Origin: Hymenobacter lapidiphilus
GTDB taxonomy: Bacteria > Bacteroidota > Bacteroidia > Cytophagales > Hymenobacteraceae
DNA length: 45,203 nt
NCBI RefSeq assembly: GCF_013377885.1
Contig: NZ_JABKAU010000037.1
Coordinates: 1 to 45,203, forward strand
Reading direction: 5' to 3'
Part shown: positions 15,997-24,115 of the stretch, one piece after another
Layout: the number at the start of each line of letters is the position of its first letter
How positions within the stretch are numbered: the first letter of the stretch is position 1
Program-made: the position numbers and the translations under genes
Notes under the pieces: model-generated
The model's database searches: none
The model's input: the letters and a program-made list of their open reading frames with translations, nothing else
What the model was told of the DNA's origin: nothing

Positions 15997-16035
15997 AAAC
16001 AGGCCCGCCGCTGATATTCAGTGGCGGGCCTGTTT
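15997..16035. terminator. 18-bp hairpin, copy 2
   Basis: AAACAGGCCCGCCGCTGA, TAT loop, then TCAGTGGCGGGCCTGTTT. It is the same sequence as the hairpin at 15203-15241 apart from the loop and one G/T wobble pair. It lies between the tiny ORF and the convergent remnant at 16052. Confidence 0.8.
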
Positions 16036-16051
16036 CGTTTTCGTAATCTCA

Positions 16052-16258
16052 TCATTTACCAAAACGTGTCCGAACTACGTAGAGAACGGTAGAAATCGAA
16101 AAAATTAGGAATAAGATTCCAATGCCAATAATAGCTGGTCTGCTCATACTTTCTCCCGCTCTACCGGAGATGCTGTTTATAAAAAACCAGAGCACAGTTG
16201 CTCCCCAGATAACTGCTCCTACGATAGTAATTACTGCTACTGCTCTCTTTGAAGCTGT
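16052..16258 (-). pseudogene. Small two-helix membrane protein, 5' end displaced by R1
   Basis: An open frame of 68 codons with no ATG at its beginning. It encodes two clear membrane helices (AVITIVGAVIWGATVLWFF and PAIIGIGILFLIFSISTVLY) and a basic end, VRTRFGK. Its 5' side runs straight into the terminus of the R1 element (16252-16391), where the frame meets a stop. Just beyond the element is ATGAGAAAA on the same strand, a likely original start. The internal ATG at 16147 could still give a 31-residue one-helix peptide. Composition is more AT-rich than its neighbours. Confidence 0.55.
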
Positions 16259-16391
16259 TTAGGAAGTCAAAGGACCGTCATGCTGAGCGGAGCCGAAGCA
16301 TCTCTACCGCTTCGTTGAACAACTGCTACGAAGCGGTAGAGATGCTTCGACTGCGCTCAGCATGACGGTCCTTTGACTTCCTAAACAGCTT
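16252..16391. repeat. R1 palindromic element, full length
   Basis: A 140-bp element whose halves pair almost completely. Ends AAGCTGTTTAGGAAGTC, then GACCGTCATGCTGAGC, then GAAGCATCTCTACCGCTTCG, mirrored on the right. It has the layout of a MITE (terminal inverted repeats, no ORF). Its closest match here is the copy at 40406-40559. It separates a small membrane-protein frame from its probable start codon. Confidence 0.88.
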
Positions 16392-16431
16392 TTTTCTCAT
16401 AAGTGGTTTCTGTTGCTTGTGCGGCATTAAC

Positions 16432-17742
16432 CTACGCCATTTCCGCCACCGCAACTTCTCTCACCATCCCTACGGCTTCAAAGGCCTGACCCAAATCCAG
16501 CATCAAATCCTGGGGGTCTTCTACGCCGATGCTCAGGCGAATCATCTGGGGGGTGATGCCCATTTCCTTCTGATCTTCGAGGGTGATGTCGGAGTGGGTC
16601 ATGGTACCGGGGTGCTCGGCCAGGCTTTCGGTGCCGCCCAGGCTCACGGCCAGCTTGATGAGTTTTAGAGCATTAAGGAAGCGGAAAGCCTCGGCCTCGC
16701 CGCCCTTGATGTCGAACGAAATCATGGAGCCCGGCGAGAGGCACTGGCGGCGGTAGATGTCCTGCTGCACGGGGTTGCCTTCGAGGTGGGTGAGGTAGTG
16801 CGTGCGCGCTACCAGCGGGTGCTCGCGCAGCCAGTCGGCAATGGTCTGGGCCGATTGGGCGGCGCGCTCCATGCGCAGCTTCAGCGTTTCGAGGCTGCGC
16901 ATCAGCATCCAGCCGGTGTTGGGGTCGCACATGGTGCCCATGAACGTGCGCATGGCCTTGATTTCTTTCATCAGGGCGTGGCTACTGAGCGCGGCGCCGG
17001 CAATCAGGTCGGAGTGGCCACCCAGAAACTTGGTGGCCGAGTACAGCACCACGTCGGCACCGTGCTTGAGCGGGTGCTGGAATACGGGGCCCAGGAAGGT
17101 GTTGTCGACCACGAAGCGCACGGGCTTGTCGGGCGTGGCGTACTGGCGGGCCAGGGCGGCGCAGGCATCCAGGTCGATGAGGTGGTTGGTGGGGTTGGCG
17201 GGCGTCTCCACGTATACCATGGCCAGGCGGCCAGGAGCAATGGCCGCGGCCTGAGCCTGCATTTCTTCGGGGCTGGCGCTGGGGCGGAAGCCCACGGCCT
17301 CGATGCCGAACTTGCGCAGCACGTTTTTCAGGAAGAAATCGGAGCCGCCGTACACGGGCTCGGAGTGCAGCACTACGTCGCCGGGCTGCAGCAGGGCCAG
17401 CAGGGTGGTGCTGATGGCGGCCATGCCCGAGGCAAAGCTGGCAGCTTCCTCGGCCTCATCCCAAAGCGTGAGCCGGTTTTCGAGAATTTCGAGGCTGGGG
17501 TTATTGAGGCGGGAGTAGATGAGGCCCATTTCCTCATCGGGCCCCTGCTGGCGCAATCCGTAGGCCAACTCGAAGAAAGCCTTGCCCTCTTCAGCGTTCT
17601 TGAACACGAACGTAGACGTCTGGAAAATGGGGGGCTTGATGGCGCCCTCGCTCCAGGCGGGCGTGTAGCCGTAGCTCATCATCAGGCTCTCGGGGTTCAG
17701 GCGCTGCCCGGCAATGCAGGCGTGGTCGGCGGGGTTCGTCAT
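16432..17742 (-). CDS. Cystathionine gamma-synthase family PLP enzyme
   Basis: A 436-residue trans-sulfuration enzyme of the Cys/Met-metabolism PLP family. The cofactor Lys238 lies in YSATKFLGGHSDLIAG; Y77-S-R79 and Y131-GG bind phosphate, and D213 in VVDNTF supports the pyridine ring. The C-terminal SLGGTESLAEHPGTMTHSD is the usual substrate-binding stretch. The region around DEEMGLIYSRLNNPS is like a subgroup annotated simply as cystathionine gamma-synthase family; gamma-synthase, gamma-lyase and methionine gamma-lyase activities cannot be separated by eye. No other Met or Cys gene is adjacent. A near-match -7 box (TAACTTCG) lies upstream on its strand. Confidence 0.9.
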   Translation of the reverse strand: MTNPADHACIAGQRLNPESLMMSYGYTPAWSEGAIKPPIFQTSTFVFKNAEEGKAFFELAYGLRQQGPDEEMGLIYSRLNNPSLEILENRLTLWDEAEEAASFASGMAAISTTLLALLQPGDVVLHSEPVYGGSDFFLKNVLRKFGIEAVGFRPSASPEEMQAQAAAIAPGRLAMVYVETPANPTNHLIDLDACAALARQYATPDKPVRFVVDNTFLGPVFQHPLKHGADVVLYSATKFLGGHSDLIAGAALSSHALMKEIKAMRTFMGTMCDPNTGWMLMRSLETLKLRMERAAQSAQTIADWLREHPLVARTHYLTHLEGNPVQQDIYRRQCLSPGSMISFDIKGGEAEAFRFLNALKLIKLAVSLGGTESLAEHPGTMTHSDITLEDQKEMGITPQMIRLSIGVEDPQDLMLDLGQAFEAVGMVREVAVAEMA

Positions 17743-17878
17743 GGGGGTGGGAATGAGGGGTGGGAGGGAAATGTGGGTACCGCGAAGTTACCCTTTCTGC
17801 CAACCTTCCCTAAATACGTCGTCCTTTCCGCCTTCAACCGCGTACCTTGGCCTACCACCGACCTTCCACCGCCGCGCC

Positions 17879-18220
17879 ATGTCCCTCGACACCTACACCT
17901 TCCTCCAGCACACTACCGAAGCCGAAAAAACGACCGTCTATACCCGTGGAGAGGACGAAGACGGCGACGAGGTGCTGATTCCGTGTTCGGCCCTGCTCAT
18001 CGCTCAAACCGAGCACCAGAAGCTCTACATCACCCTCGAACCCCGCCGCCGCTACCTCACCCACACCCTGATTCCAGGCGAGCCGGAGCCGGAAATCGAC
18101 TTCCTGCGCGACTACGAAGAAGTGGAAGCCCTGCTCGAAGACGCCGGCCTCGACGGCATCCACGACGGCGAGCAGGGTATCCTCTACCACAACCTGCTGT
18201 TCCTGCTAATGAACCCGTAG
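17879..18220 (+). CDS. Acidic hypothetical protein
   Basis: A 113-residue, strongly acidic protein starting MSLDTYTFLQHTTEAEKT, without signal peptide or membrane segment. Strand-like stretches (EVLIPCSALLIAQ, QKLYITLEPRRRYLTHTLIP) precede a helical acidic part (DYEEVEALLEDAGLDGIHDG). I recognise no family. The ATG is 29 bp after TACCTTGG (17843-17850), a near match to the Bacteroidota -7 box, which supports this start. It is divergent from the cystathionine gamma-synthase family gene. Confidence 0.65.
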   Translation: MSLDTYTFLQHTTEAEKTTVYTRGEDEDGDEVLIPCSALLIAQTEHQKLYITLEPRRRYLTHTLIPGEPEPEIDFLRDYEEVEALLEDAGLDGIHDGEQGILYHNLLFLLMNP

Positions 18221-18226
18221 GTGAGA

Positions 18227-18330
18227 AGAACGGTGTAGGGTGCGGGGCTTGTCCCCGCCCGCCGTTGAACGACCACAGCAGGTCCCGTTCAACGGCGGGC
18301 GGGGGCAAGCCCCGCACCCTACACCGTTCT
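18227..18330. repeat. R2 palindromic repeat
   Basis: Perfectly pairing arms open with AGAACGGTGTAGGGTGCGGG and run through CTTGTCCCCGCCCGCCGTTGAACG, around a short centre. It lies between two convergent genes and overlaps the stop of the cell-wall amidase gene. It belongs with the copies at 44093-44252 and 45118-45203. Confidence 0.88.
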
Positions 18331-19387
18331 ATCGTCCCTTATAGTCTGCCCGCAGGCCCTCGTAAATCCAGTTGGCCAGGGCCTGGCGGTTGTCGGGGAG
18401 CAGGAAGCGGGGCTGGTCGCGGGTGTTGTGGATGTTGCCCAGCTCCATGAATACGGCCGGAGCGTGGCTGTTGCGCACTTCGTAGAGCGAGCTGCGGGGC
18501 AGCACATTGCCCGAGTAGGGGCGGTTGGGCTGCGAGCGGGCGTAGCGGTTGGTGAACACCCGGTGAATGTTGCGGGCCGTGCGTGCCCCGGCTGTACTGT
18601 TGGCGTGGTGGTAGAAGAAAACGTCGATTTTCTGCCCTTGGCTGCGGCTATCCACATGCAGTGCCAGTAGCCGCTGGTAGGCTCCTTTGTGGCGGGCATG
18701 CAGCTTATTGGCCTGCGTGATGCGCTGGCGCAGGCGGGCCAGCTGGTTAAGCGGAATGCGCTGGCGCGGATAGGTTACTTCGTCGCGGTCGATTTTAAGA
18801 AACTGCTCGTCGCGGATGCCGTCGTTAGGGTCCTGCACCAGCATGTACACAGTAGCGCCGTGCTCCATCAGTCGCCGGGCCAGGCGCAGCGTTACGTCGT
18901 AGGCGTATTCGTCTTCGGCCAGCCGGTGCGGGCCGTACTTACCCACGGCCCCCGGGTCGGGGCCGCCGTGGCCGGGCGAGAGGTAATACACGGCCCCGCG
19001 CATCGAGCGGTCGAGCACCCGTACGCGGCTGTATTTAGAACCGAAAACAGGGGCATGCAGCGCCGCAGCCGAACTCCCAGCGGGGTGCCGAGCCGGTGTG
19101 GCGGCGGCCTGACTGGCCTTGCCCCGGGCCGGCAGGCGGTAGGTGCGGCCCGCTATCAGGCCCCCTTTGGCCGTCAGGCGGCCCTGGTTCAGGGTCAGAA
19201 ACTGTTGGAAGTGCCGGGTATCGGGCAAGCCGTTGCGGCGAAGCAGGGCGTGGGCCCCCTCGCCGGAGCGAGCAACGGCCGTGGGGCCACGCTGGCTGAA
19301 AACAGGGAGTGCAAAAAGGCAGAACAGGCAGAAAAAAACAACGAAACGCAACAGCAGTAACCTAACAGACGAAACCAAAGCCGACAC
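18329..19387 (-). CDS. N-acetylmuramoyl-L-alanine amidase
   Basis: Zn-dependent Amidase_3 enzyme that cuts the bond between the glycan strand and stem peptide of murein. A hydrophobic signal segment (LLLLRFVVFFCLFCLFALPV) ends at FSQ. A short LysM-like part follows (FQQFLTLNQGRLTAKGGL, AGRTYRLPA). The catalytic domain begins YYLSPGHGGPDPGAVG with the first Zn His, continues with E in RLAEDEYAYD and H in LLALHVDS, and ends with the catalytic Glu in FMELGNIHN. No ATG precedes the signal; GTG 19387 is my choice, with TTG at 19378 or 19351 possible. The GTG at 19447 lies inside the upstream gene's terminator, so I reject it. Confidence 0.85.
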   Translation of the reverse strand: MSALVSSVRLLLLRFVVFFCLFCLFALPVFSQRGPTAVARSGEGAHALLRRNGLPDTRHFQQFLTLNQGRLTAKGGLIAGRTYRLPARGKASQAAATPARHPAGSSAAALHAPVFGSKYSRVRVLDRSMRGAVYYLSPGHGGPDPGAVGKYGPHRLAEDEYAYDVTLRLARRLMEHGATVYMLVQDPNDGIRDEQFLKIDRDEVTYPRQRIPLNQLARLRQRITQANKLHARHKGAYQRLLALHVDSRSQGQKIDVFFYHHANSTAGARTARNIHRVFTNRYARSQPNRPYSGNVLPRSSLYEVRNSHAPAVFMELGNIHNTRDQPRFLLPDNRQALANWIYEGLRADYKGR

Positions 19388-19427
19388 GGCAGCAAAAACC
19401 GGGCAGTAATCGGGAAGCGGTAAAACG

Positions 19428-19473
19428 GGCGCTCCGCGCCGAACCACCCGCGGGCAGTCCGGCGCGGAGCGCC
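19428..19473 (-). terminator. Terminator of the four-helix membrane protein gene
   Basis: A 14-bp perfect stem GGCGCTCCGCGCCG with an 18-base loop, 30 bp after the stop at 19504, followed by GTTTTACC on the minus strand. Confidence 0.75.
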
Positions 19474-19503
19474 TTTAAAGGAAAAACGGGACAGCGCCGG
19501 CCC

Positions 19504-19962
19504 CTAGCGGAACAGCGGCCGGGCCGGGTTCCAGATGCCCCACGGAATCATCAGCAGCACGATAAGCAGCGCCACCGTAAACCAGATAAAGGCCTTCTTG
19601 TGCTTCAGCACCGGATCGGGCGCTTTCTTGGAAAGGATACGGCCCACCTGCGCGACAATCACGGCCAGAATCATGCCCACCAGGTGCTCCACGGCGAAGA
19701 AACGGCTCGTTGCATCCTTCATTACAGCGCCGCCGGCCGTTTCGAAGGCCTTGGCACCCACCGGGCTGATGAAGTACAGAATCAGGCCCAGCAACAGCTG
19801 CAGGTGCATCGAGCCCACAAACGACGCGCCCATGCCGTTGTCGGCACCAGTGAACGGGCTACGGTTCTGCCAGCCCGAGAAAGCCCGGAAAATGGCAATC
19901 AGACCAAAAACAAGGACGAGCCAGCGGGTCCAGGAGTGGATGAGTAGCAGGGTAGGGTACAT
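19504..19962 (-). CDS. Four-helix membrane protein (cytochrome b-like, hypothetical)
   Basis: A 152-residue integral membrane protein with four helices (about residues 5-27, 48-66, 85-104 and 123-142). Conserved-looking polar points are H9 and W14-R in LLIHSWTRWLVL, H53 in GSMHLQLLLGLILYF and H94 or so in FAVEHLVGMILA. Bacteroidota relatives of this shape are sometimes labelled cytochrome b, and the spaced His would suit haem, but no standard haem motif is complete. I start at ATG 19962 (MYPTLLLIHS); the longer frame upstream adds only a non-hydrophobic tail. Confidence 0.7.
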   Translation of the reverse strand: MYPTLLLIHSWTRWLVLVFGLIAIFRAFSGWQNRSPFTGADNGMGASFVGSMHLQLLLGLILYFISPVGAKAFETAGGAVMKDATSRFFAVEHLVGMILAVIVAQVGRILSKKAPDPVLKHKKAFIWFTVALLIVLLMIPWGIWNPARPLFR

Positions 19963-19996
19963 AGAACAGGGAATTAGTGAACGGCAAAGGTCGGGG

Positions 19997-20060
19997 CTGG
20001 CGGGCAGTTTTGCATGCCAGAAGCCAAGCGCCGGCCCGGCTGGCAAAAACTGCCTGCCAG
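19997..20060 (-). terminator. Inverted repeat after the 2H phosphoesterase gene
   Basis: CTGGCGGGCAGTTTTGC at the left and GCAAAAACTGCCTGCCAG at the right pair around about 29 bases, starting 4 bp beyond the stop of the minus-strand 2H gene. It is a likely terminator or 3' end stabiliser. Confidence 0.6.
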
Positions 20061-20064
20061 ATAA

Positions 20065-20664
20065 TTAGTTGCAGCCTGGCATCGCCTGGTTTTCGGGGAC
20101 GGACAACGCCGGCACCGGTTCCTGCTTGTGCCCCTCGAAGTCGAAGACCTTCTCGGCCGTAAACTTATCGCCCTCCTGGCGCAGAATGGCCAGGTTGGTA
20201 ATGTTGAGCTTCAAATCGAAGGTCTGCTGGTTGAGGTACTGCATCACCGGGCCCAACAGCTCGGGCGTGGTGTCGTGCAGGGCCAGCGAAATGTGCGGCA
20301 GCCAGCAGTCGTGGCCGCTGAACCTGTCGGTGCGCAGGCATAGCGGTGCGGTGGCCTGCCGCACGCGGTGATGGAGCTGGTTGAGCGCGTCGGAGCGCAG
20401 CACCGGAATATATATAACGGGGTTGGGACCCGGAAAAATGCCCAGTCCGGTGGTGTGGGCCTCGAACGGGCGGGTGTTGCGGGCCACGTCGCGCAGCACC
20501 TGCCGCAGGGCCGCGCCCTTGCGCACGCCCGCCAGCTGGTAGGTAATGTGCGGATCGGGCGTGGCCTGCACATCGTCGAGGCCAAACTCGGTTTCCAGGC
20601 TACGGATAATGGAGTTGATGCGGTCGGCGTTCTGCGGGTTGAGCAGCGAGGTTATGGCGAGCAT
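20065..20664 (-). CDS. 2'-5' RNA ligase (2H phosphoesterase) family protein
   Basis: A 199-residue protein with the two HxS/T motifs that define 2H phosphoesterases: P-H39-I-T41 in DPHITYQLAG and P-H124-I-S126 in WLPHISLALH. Relatives include ThpR and cyclic phosphodiesterases, which act on 2',3'-cyclic phosphate RNA ends. I start at ATG 20664 (MLAITSLLNPQNA); a TTG nine codons upstream is the only longer option. The substrate is not predictable. Confidence 0.85.
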   Translation of the reverse strand: MLAITSLLNPQNADRINSIIRSLETEFGLDDVQATPDPHITYQLAGVRKGAALRQVLRDVARNTRPFEAHTTGLGIFPGPNPVIYIPVLRSDALNQLHHRVRQATAPLCLRTDRFSGHDCWLPHISLALHDTTPELLGPVMQYLNQQTFDLKLNITNLAILRQEGDKFTAEKVFDFEGHKQEPVPALSVPENQAMPGCN

Positions 20665-20723
20665 CGGCGAAGGGGCTGAAAACACGGTCAAAATAGGAGC
20701 AGGCGGCTTATGAGTAAGGTATG

Positions 20724-20788
20724 AAGCTATGTAAAAAGCCAGATAACGCCTGACGTGCGCATCCGAATGAACGGCTTTTTAAACAGCT
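20724..20788. repeat. Short element with R1-like termini
   Basis: AAGCTATGTAAAAAGCC on the left and GGCTTTTTAAACAGCT on the right form an inverted repeat. The right end matches the R1 terminus AAGCTGTTTARRAAG, but the R1 core is absent. It is in the gap between the 2H gene and the amidase gene, whose other 200 or so bases show nothing clear. Confidence 0.55.
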
Positions 20789-20957
20789 GCTACAGATAGG
20801 AGGCGGACCACCTACTACGCAGAATGCACCGGTGCGGCCGTGGAGGCAGCCCCGGCCCTGGCAGCGGGCGGCAGCAACGAAGATACTAGCCCCGAAATTA
20901 CAGCCGGGTTTTCAAGCCGCGCCGGCCTTATATTGAAGCCCTAAACCCACCCATCCC

Positions 20958-22613
20958 ATGAACCGTCGAATCTTCCTGCGCCAGGGCTCCCTCACCGGCC
21001 TGAGCCTGTCCGTTCTCTCACTGGCCGCCTGCTCCGCGCCCGCCGACCAAACCCCGGCTGCCGCCGGGGCCGCTGAAGTTGCCTCCGGAGACGCATCTGC
21101 CACCCCCGAAACTGCCGACTTTGCGCTGCTCGAACTTACGCTGGCTGAGCTGCAGGACAAGATGACCCGCGGCGAAATGACCTCGCGCGACATCACCGAG
21201 CTGTACCTTAACCGCATTGAGGCCCTCAACCGGCAGGGCCCGAAGCTGAACGCGGTGCTGCTTACCAACCCCGAAGCCCTCGATCTGGCCGCCGCCCTCG
21301 ATCAGGAGCGGAAGGAAGGTAAAATCCGCGGGCCGCTCCACGGTATTCCCATTCTGCTGAAAGATAACATCGACACCGCCGACCAGCAGCCCACCACCGC
21401 CGGCTCGCTGGCCCTGGCCGGCCACCGGGCCAAGCAGGATGCCTTTATTGTAGAGAAGCTGCGGGCCGCCGGGGCCGTGGTACTGGGCAAAACCAACCTC
21501 AGCGAGTGGGCCAACTTCCGCTCGACGCGCAGCACCAGCGGCTGGAGCAGCGTGGGCGGCCAGACCAAAAACCCCTACATCCTCGACCGCACACCCAGCG
21601 GCTCCTCAGCCGGCTCGGGCGCGGCGGCGGCGGCCAGCTTCTGCGCCGCTGCCATCGGCACCGAAACCGATGGCTCCATTGTGTCGCCGGCTTCGTGCAG
21701 CGGGCTGGTGGGCGTGAAACCCACGGTGGGCCTCTGGAGCCGTGCCGGTATCATCCCCATCTCGGCCACCCAGGACACGGCCGGCCCCATGACGCGCACC
21801 GTGCACGACGCGGCTCTGCTGCTGGGCCCCCTCGCCGGCCCCGACCCCCGCGACCCGGCCACCAAAGCCGGTACCGGCAAAGCTGCCCCCGATTACACCA
21901 CTTTCCTCAAGTCCGACGCCCTAAAGGGCCAGCGCCTGGGCGTGGAGAAAGGCCACCTCACGGGCTCCTCCGAAGCCGTGCCGCTACTGCTGGCGGCCCT
22001 GGAAGTACTCAAAGCCCAGGGCGCGACCATTGTGGAAGTCGAAGTCGAGAAGCTCACCGACCCGCTCGGGCAGGCCGAGTACGACGTGCTGCTGTATGAG
22101 TTCAAGGACGGCGTAAACCAGTACCTGGCTACGGCCGGCGCGCAGGTGAAAACCCTGGCCGACGTCATCAAATTCAACACCGAAAACAAGGGCAAAGCCA
22201 TGCCCTTCTTCCAGCAGGAAATCCTGGAAGCCTCCGAAAAGCTTGGCGACCTGAAAACGCCCGCCTACCAAACGGCCCTCAAAAAGTCGCAGGGTGGGGC
22301 CCGCGCTGCTCTTGATGGCGTACTGAGTAAGAACCGCCTGGCCGCCATCGTGGCCATCACCAACGCCCCCGCCCGCTGCATCGACCTGATCAACGGCGAC
22401 TCGGGCGGCGGGCCGGGCTTTTCATCGCCGGCCGCTATGGCGGGCTACCCGCACGTTACGGTGCCTATGGGCCAGGCGCACGGCCTGCCCGTAGGTTTGT
22501 CGTTTGTGGGCGCGCCCTGGCAGGAAGGCCCGCTGCTGGGCCTGGCCTACGCCTACGAGCAGGCCTCTAAGAAGCGCGCCGCCCCGCAGTTTAAAGGGCC
22601 ATTTGTGGGGTAG
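20958..22613 (+). CDS. Amidase signature family lipoprotein
   Basis: A 551-residue amidase of the Ser-cisSer-Lys class. K135 in ILLKDNIDT, the Gly/Ser-rich PSGSSAGSGAA (213-223, cis-Ser at 216 or 217) and S240 in TETDGSIVSPASC form the catalytic set. The N-terminus MNRRIFLRQGSLTGLSLSVL has twin Arg and a hydrophobic core, ending in LAAC25, so it is probably an exported lipoprotein, possibly by the Tat route. Residues 26-52 are an Ala/Pro-rich linker. The amide substrate is unknown. This class also contains GatA, but the export signal and the absence of gatB/gatC exclude that role. Confidence 0.9.
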   Translation: MNRRIFLRQGSLTGLSLSVLSLAACSAPADQTPAAAGAAEVASGDASATPETADFALLELTLAELQDKMTRGEMTSRDITELYLNRIEALNRQGPKLNAVLLTNPEALDLAAALDQERKEGKIRGPLHGIPILLKDNIDTADQQPTTAGSLALAGHRAKQDAFIVEKLRAAGAVVLGKTNLSEWANFRSTRSTSGWSSVGGQTKNPYILDRTPSGSSAGSGAAAAASFCAAAIGTETDGSIVSPASCSGLVGVKPTVGLWSRAGIIPISATQDTAGPMTRTVHDAALLLGPLAGPDPRDPATKAGTGKAAPDYTTFLKSDALKGQRLGVEKGHLTGSSEAVPLLLAALEVLKAQGATIVEVEVEKLTDPLGQAEYDVLLYEFKDGVNQYLATAGAQVKTLADVIKFNTENKGKAMPFFQQEILEASEKLGDLKTPAYQTALKKSQGGARAALDGVLSKNRLAAIVAITNAPARCIDLINGDSGGGPGFSSPAAMAGYPHVTVPMGQAHGLPVGLSFVGAPWQEGPLLGLAYAYEQASKKRAAPQFKGPFVG

Positions 22614-22632
22614 GGGCGTGGGCTATATGCTT

Positions 22633-22718
22633 GTAGCGCGAAGCTCCAGCTCCGCGTATCGATTAACGAGGTCGTATGGCCGTCAGCAACGATACGCGAA
22701 GCTGGAGCTTCGCGCTAC
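22633..22718. repeat. R4 palindromic repeat
   Basis: Arms GTAGCGCGAAGCTCCAGCT and its near complement, extending to GCGTATCG, around about 27 bases, just after the amidase gene. GAGTCGCGCTACCGC at about 22731 may be a partial extra arm. Confidence 0.8.
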
Positions 22719-22866
22719 TGCCGTTTTTCGGAGTCGCGCTACCGCTATTATAACTAGTCGCCCCGATTGCCCGAGCAGGCCAGCCGGCCACGGTCTGCAC
22801 AACAATGCATCAGCTGTCGGCGTAAACTCATGTAGATACATATATATTCAACCAAGATTCTTCTTC

Positions 22867-23376
22867 ATGATCAAGCCCACAACCCAAGTCCCTAGCCTCA
22901 AAGTTGACCTGATTGGCGGCGGTAGCTTCAGCCTCGCCGATGCCAAGCCCGAGTACATGACGATGCTGGTATTCTACCGCGGCCACCATTGCCCGGTTTG
23001 CCGCAAAAACCTGCAGCAGCTGCAAACAAAGCTCGCCGACTTTGAGGCCCTTGGAATCAAGGCCGTGGCCATTTCGACCAACACCCTGGAGCTGGCCGAG
23101 CAAACCAAGCAGGACTGGAAAATTGCCGACGTGCCGCTGGGCTACGGCCTGAGCACCGAGAAAGCCCGCGAGTGGGGCCTGTACATCTCCAAGGGCATCA
23201 GCGACTCGGAGCCGGCCGAATTCAGTGAACCCGGCCTGTTTCTGGTGCTCCCCGACGGCACGCTCTACGCCGCCTCCATCCAAACCATGCCCTTCACCCG
23301 CCCCGATTTCGAGGACCTGCTCGGCGGCCTCAGGTTCGTGAAAGACAAGAATTACCCGGCCCGCGGTGAAGCCTAA
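22867..23376 (+). CDS. Peroxiredoxin-like (AhpC/TSA) family protein
   Basis: A 169-residue thioredoxin-fold protein. The active-site region is MLVFYRGHHCPVCRKNLQQL with C42 and C45, a CxxC arrangement seen in the peroxiredoxin-like AhpC/TSA group rather than in classical 2-Cys peroxiredoxins. A later cis-Pro region (EFSEPGLFLVLPDGTLY) completes the fold. It has no signal peptide, so it is cytoplasmic. The start is ATG 22867 (MIKPTTQVPSLKV), shortly after an AT-rich stretch that could hold its promoter. Confidence 0.85.
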   Translation: MIKPTTQVPSLKVDLIGGGSFSLADAKPEYMTMLVFYRGHHCPVCRKNLQQLQTKLADFEALGIKAVAISTNTLELAEQTKQDWKIADVPLGYGLSTEKAREWGLYISKGISDSEPAEFSEPGLFLVLPDGTLYAASIQTMPFTRPDFEDLLGGLRFVKDKNYPARGEA

Positions 23377-23399
23377 CTGCCCCCGTGTTTCGGTCATGC

Positions 23400-23432
23400 A
23401 ACGGCCCGGCAGTTTCGTACTGCCGGGCCGTT
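23400..23432 (+). terminator. Terminator of the peroxiredoxin-like gene
   Basis: A 14-bp perfect stem AACGGCCCGGCAGT with a TTCGT loop, 23 bp past the stop. Confidence 0.8.
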
Positions 23433-23503
23433 GGCGTGTTGGGGCGGGTCGGCAGACGCGGGCTGAGTTACGTATCTTGCTTGACGCCTTTTCCGCTTCC
23501 GTC

Positions 23504-24106
23504 ATGCTGCCCATCACCCAGTTTTCCCAGCTCGACCTCACCCAGCGCTACACTTATGCCGACTACCTCACCTGGCAATTTACTGAGCGGGTGGAACTAA
23601 TCAAGGGAAAAGTTCGCCCGATGAGCCCGGCCCCGAAGCGGCGACACCAGGATATTTCGCGCAACGTCAGCATCCCTATTGCCGGGTTTCTGCGCGGTAA
23701 AGAGTGCCGAACCTGCGCAGCTCCTTTCGACGTGCGCTTGAGCCGGGCCACACCCAACGGCGACGCCAGCATCGAAACCGTCGTGCAGCCCGACATCTGC
23801 GTCGCCTGCGACCCGGCGAAGCTCGATGAGCGCGGCTGCCTCGGCGCGCCCGACTGGATTATCGAAATCGTGAGCCCCGGCAACGTGGCCCGCGACACCC
23901 GCGACAAGCTGGAACTCTACGAAGAAGCTGGCGTGCGCGAATACTGGATTGTACTGCCCGAGCAGCAAAACGTGCTGGTGTACCTGCTCGACGACGCCAC
24001 CGGGCGCTACGAACTGCGCGGCGAATTCCACACGCCCGGTCCCATTCCGGTAGCCACGTTGCCGGAACTGGTGATGGAGTGGGCGGAGGTATTTGAGGGG
24101 GTGTGA
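23504..24106 (+). CDS. Uma2 family (DUF820) PD-(D/E)XK nuclease-like protein
   Basis: A 200-residue member of the Uma2/DUF820 family, restriction-endonuclease-like fold. Landmarks are YADYLTWQ, VELIKGKVRPMSPAPKRRHQ, VVQPDICVACDP (the PD Asp), GAPDWIIEIVSPGNVARD (E-V-S replacing E-x-K), then DKLELYEEAGVREYWIVLP. Such genes are scattered in many copies in Bacteroidota and cyanobacteria and their biological role is unsettled. ATG 23504 gives the family-typical N-terminus; TATCTTGC at about 23472 is a near match to a -7 box. Confidence 0.85.
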   Translation: MLPITQFSQLDLTQRYTYADYLTWQFTERVELIKGKVRPMSPAPKRRHQDISRNVSIPIAGFLRGKECRTCAAPFDVRLSRATPNGDASIETVVQPDICVACDPAKLDERGCLGAPDWIIEIVSPGNVARDTRDKLELYEEAGVREYWIVLPEQQNVLVYLLDDATGRYELRGEFHTPGPIPVATLPELVMEWAEVFEGV

Positions 24107-24115
24107 AAGGAGAAG

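Noticed and set aside
17852..18190. Minus-strand ORF of 112 codons opposite the acidic 113-residue protein
   Set aside because: The plus-strand frame has an ATG placed well behind a -7-like box; the minus frame has neither and reads as a shadow.
16786..18450. Plus-strand ORF of 554 codons
   Set aside because: It runs antisense to the PLP enzyme and then across the 113-residue gene and R2 repeat; no motif of its own.
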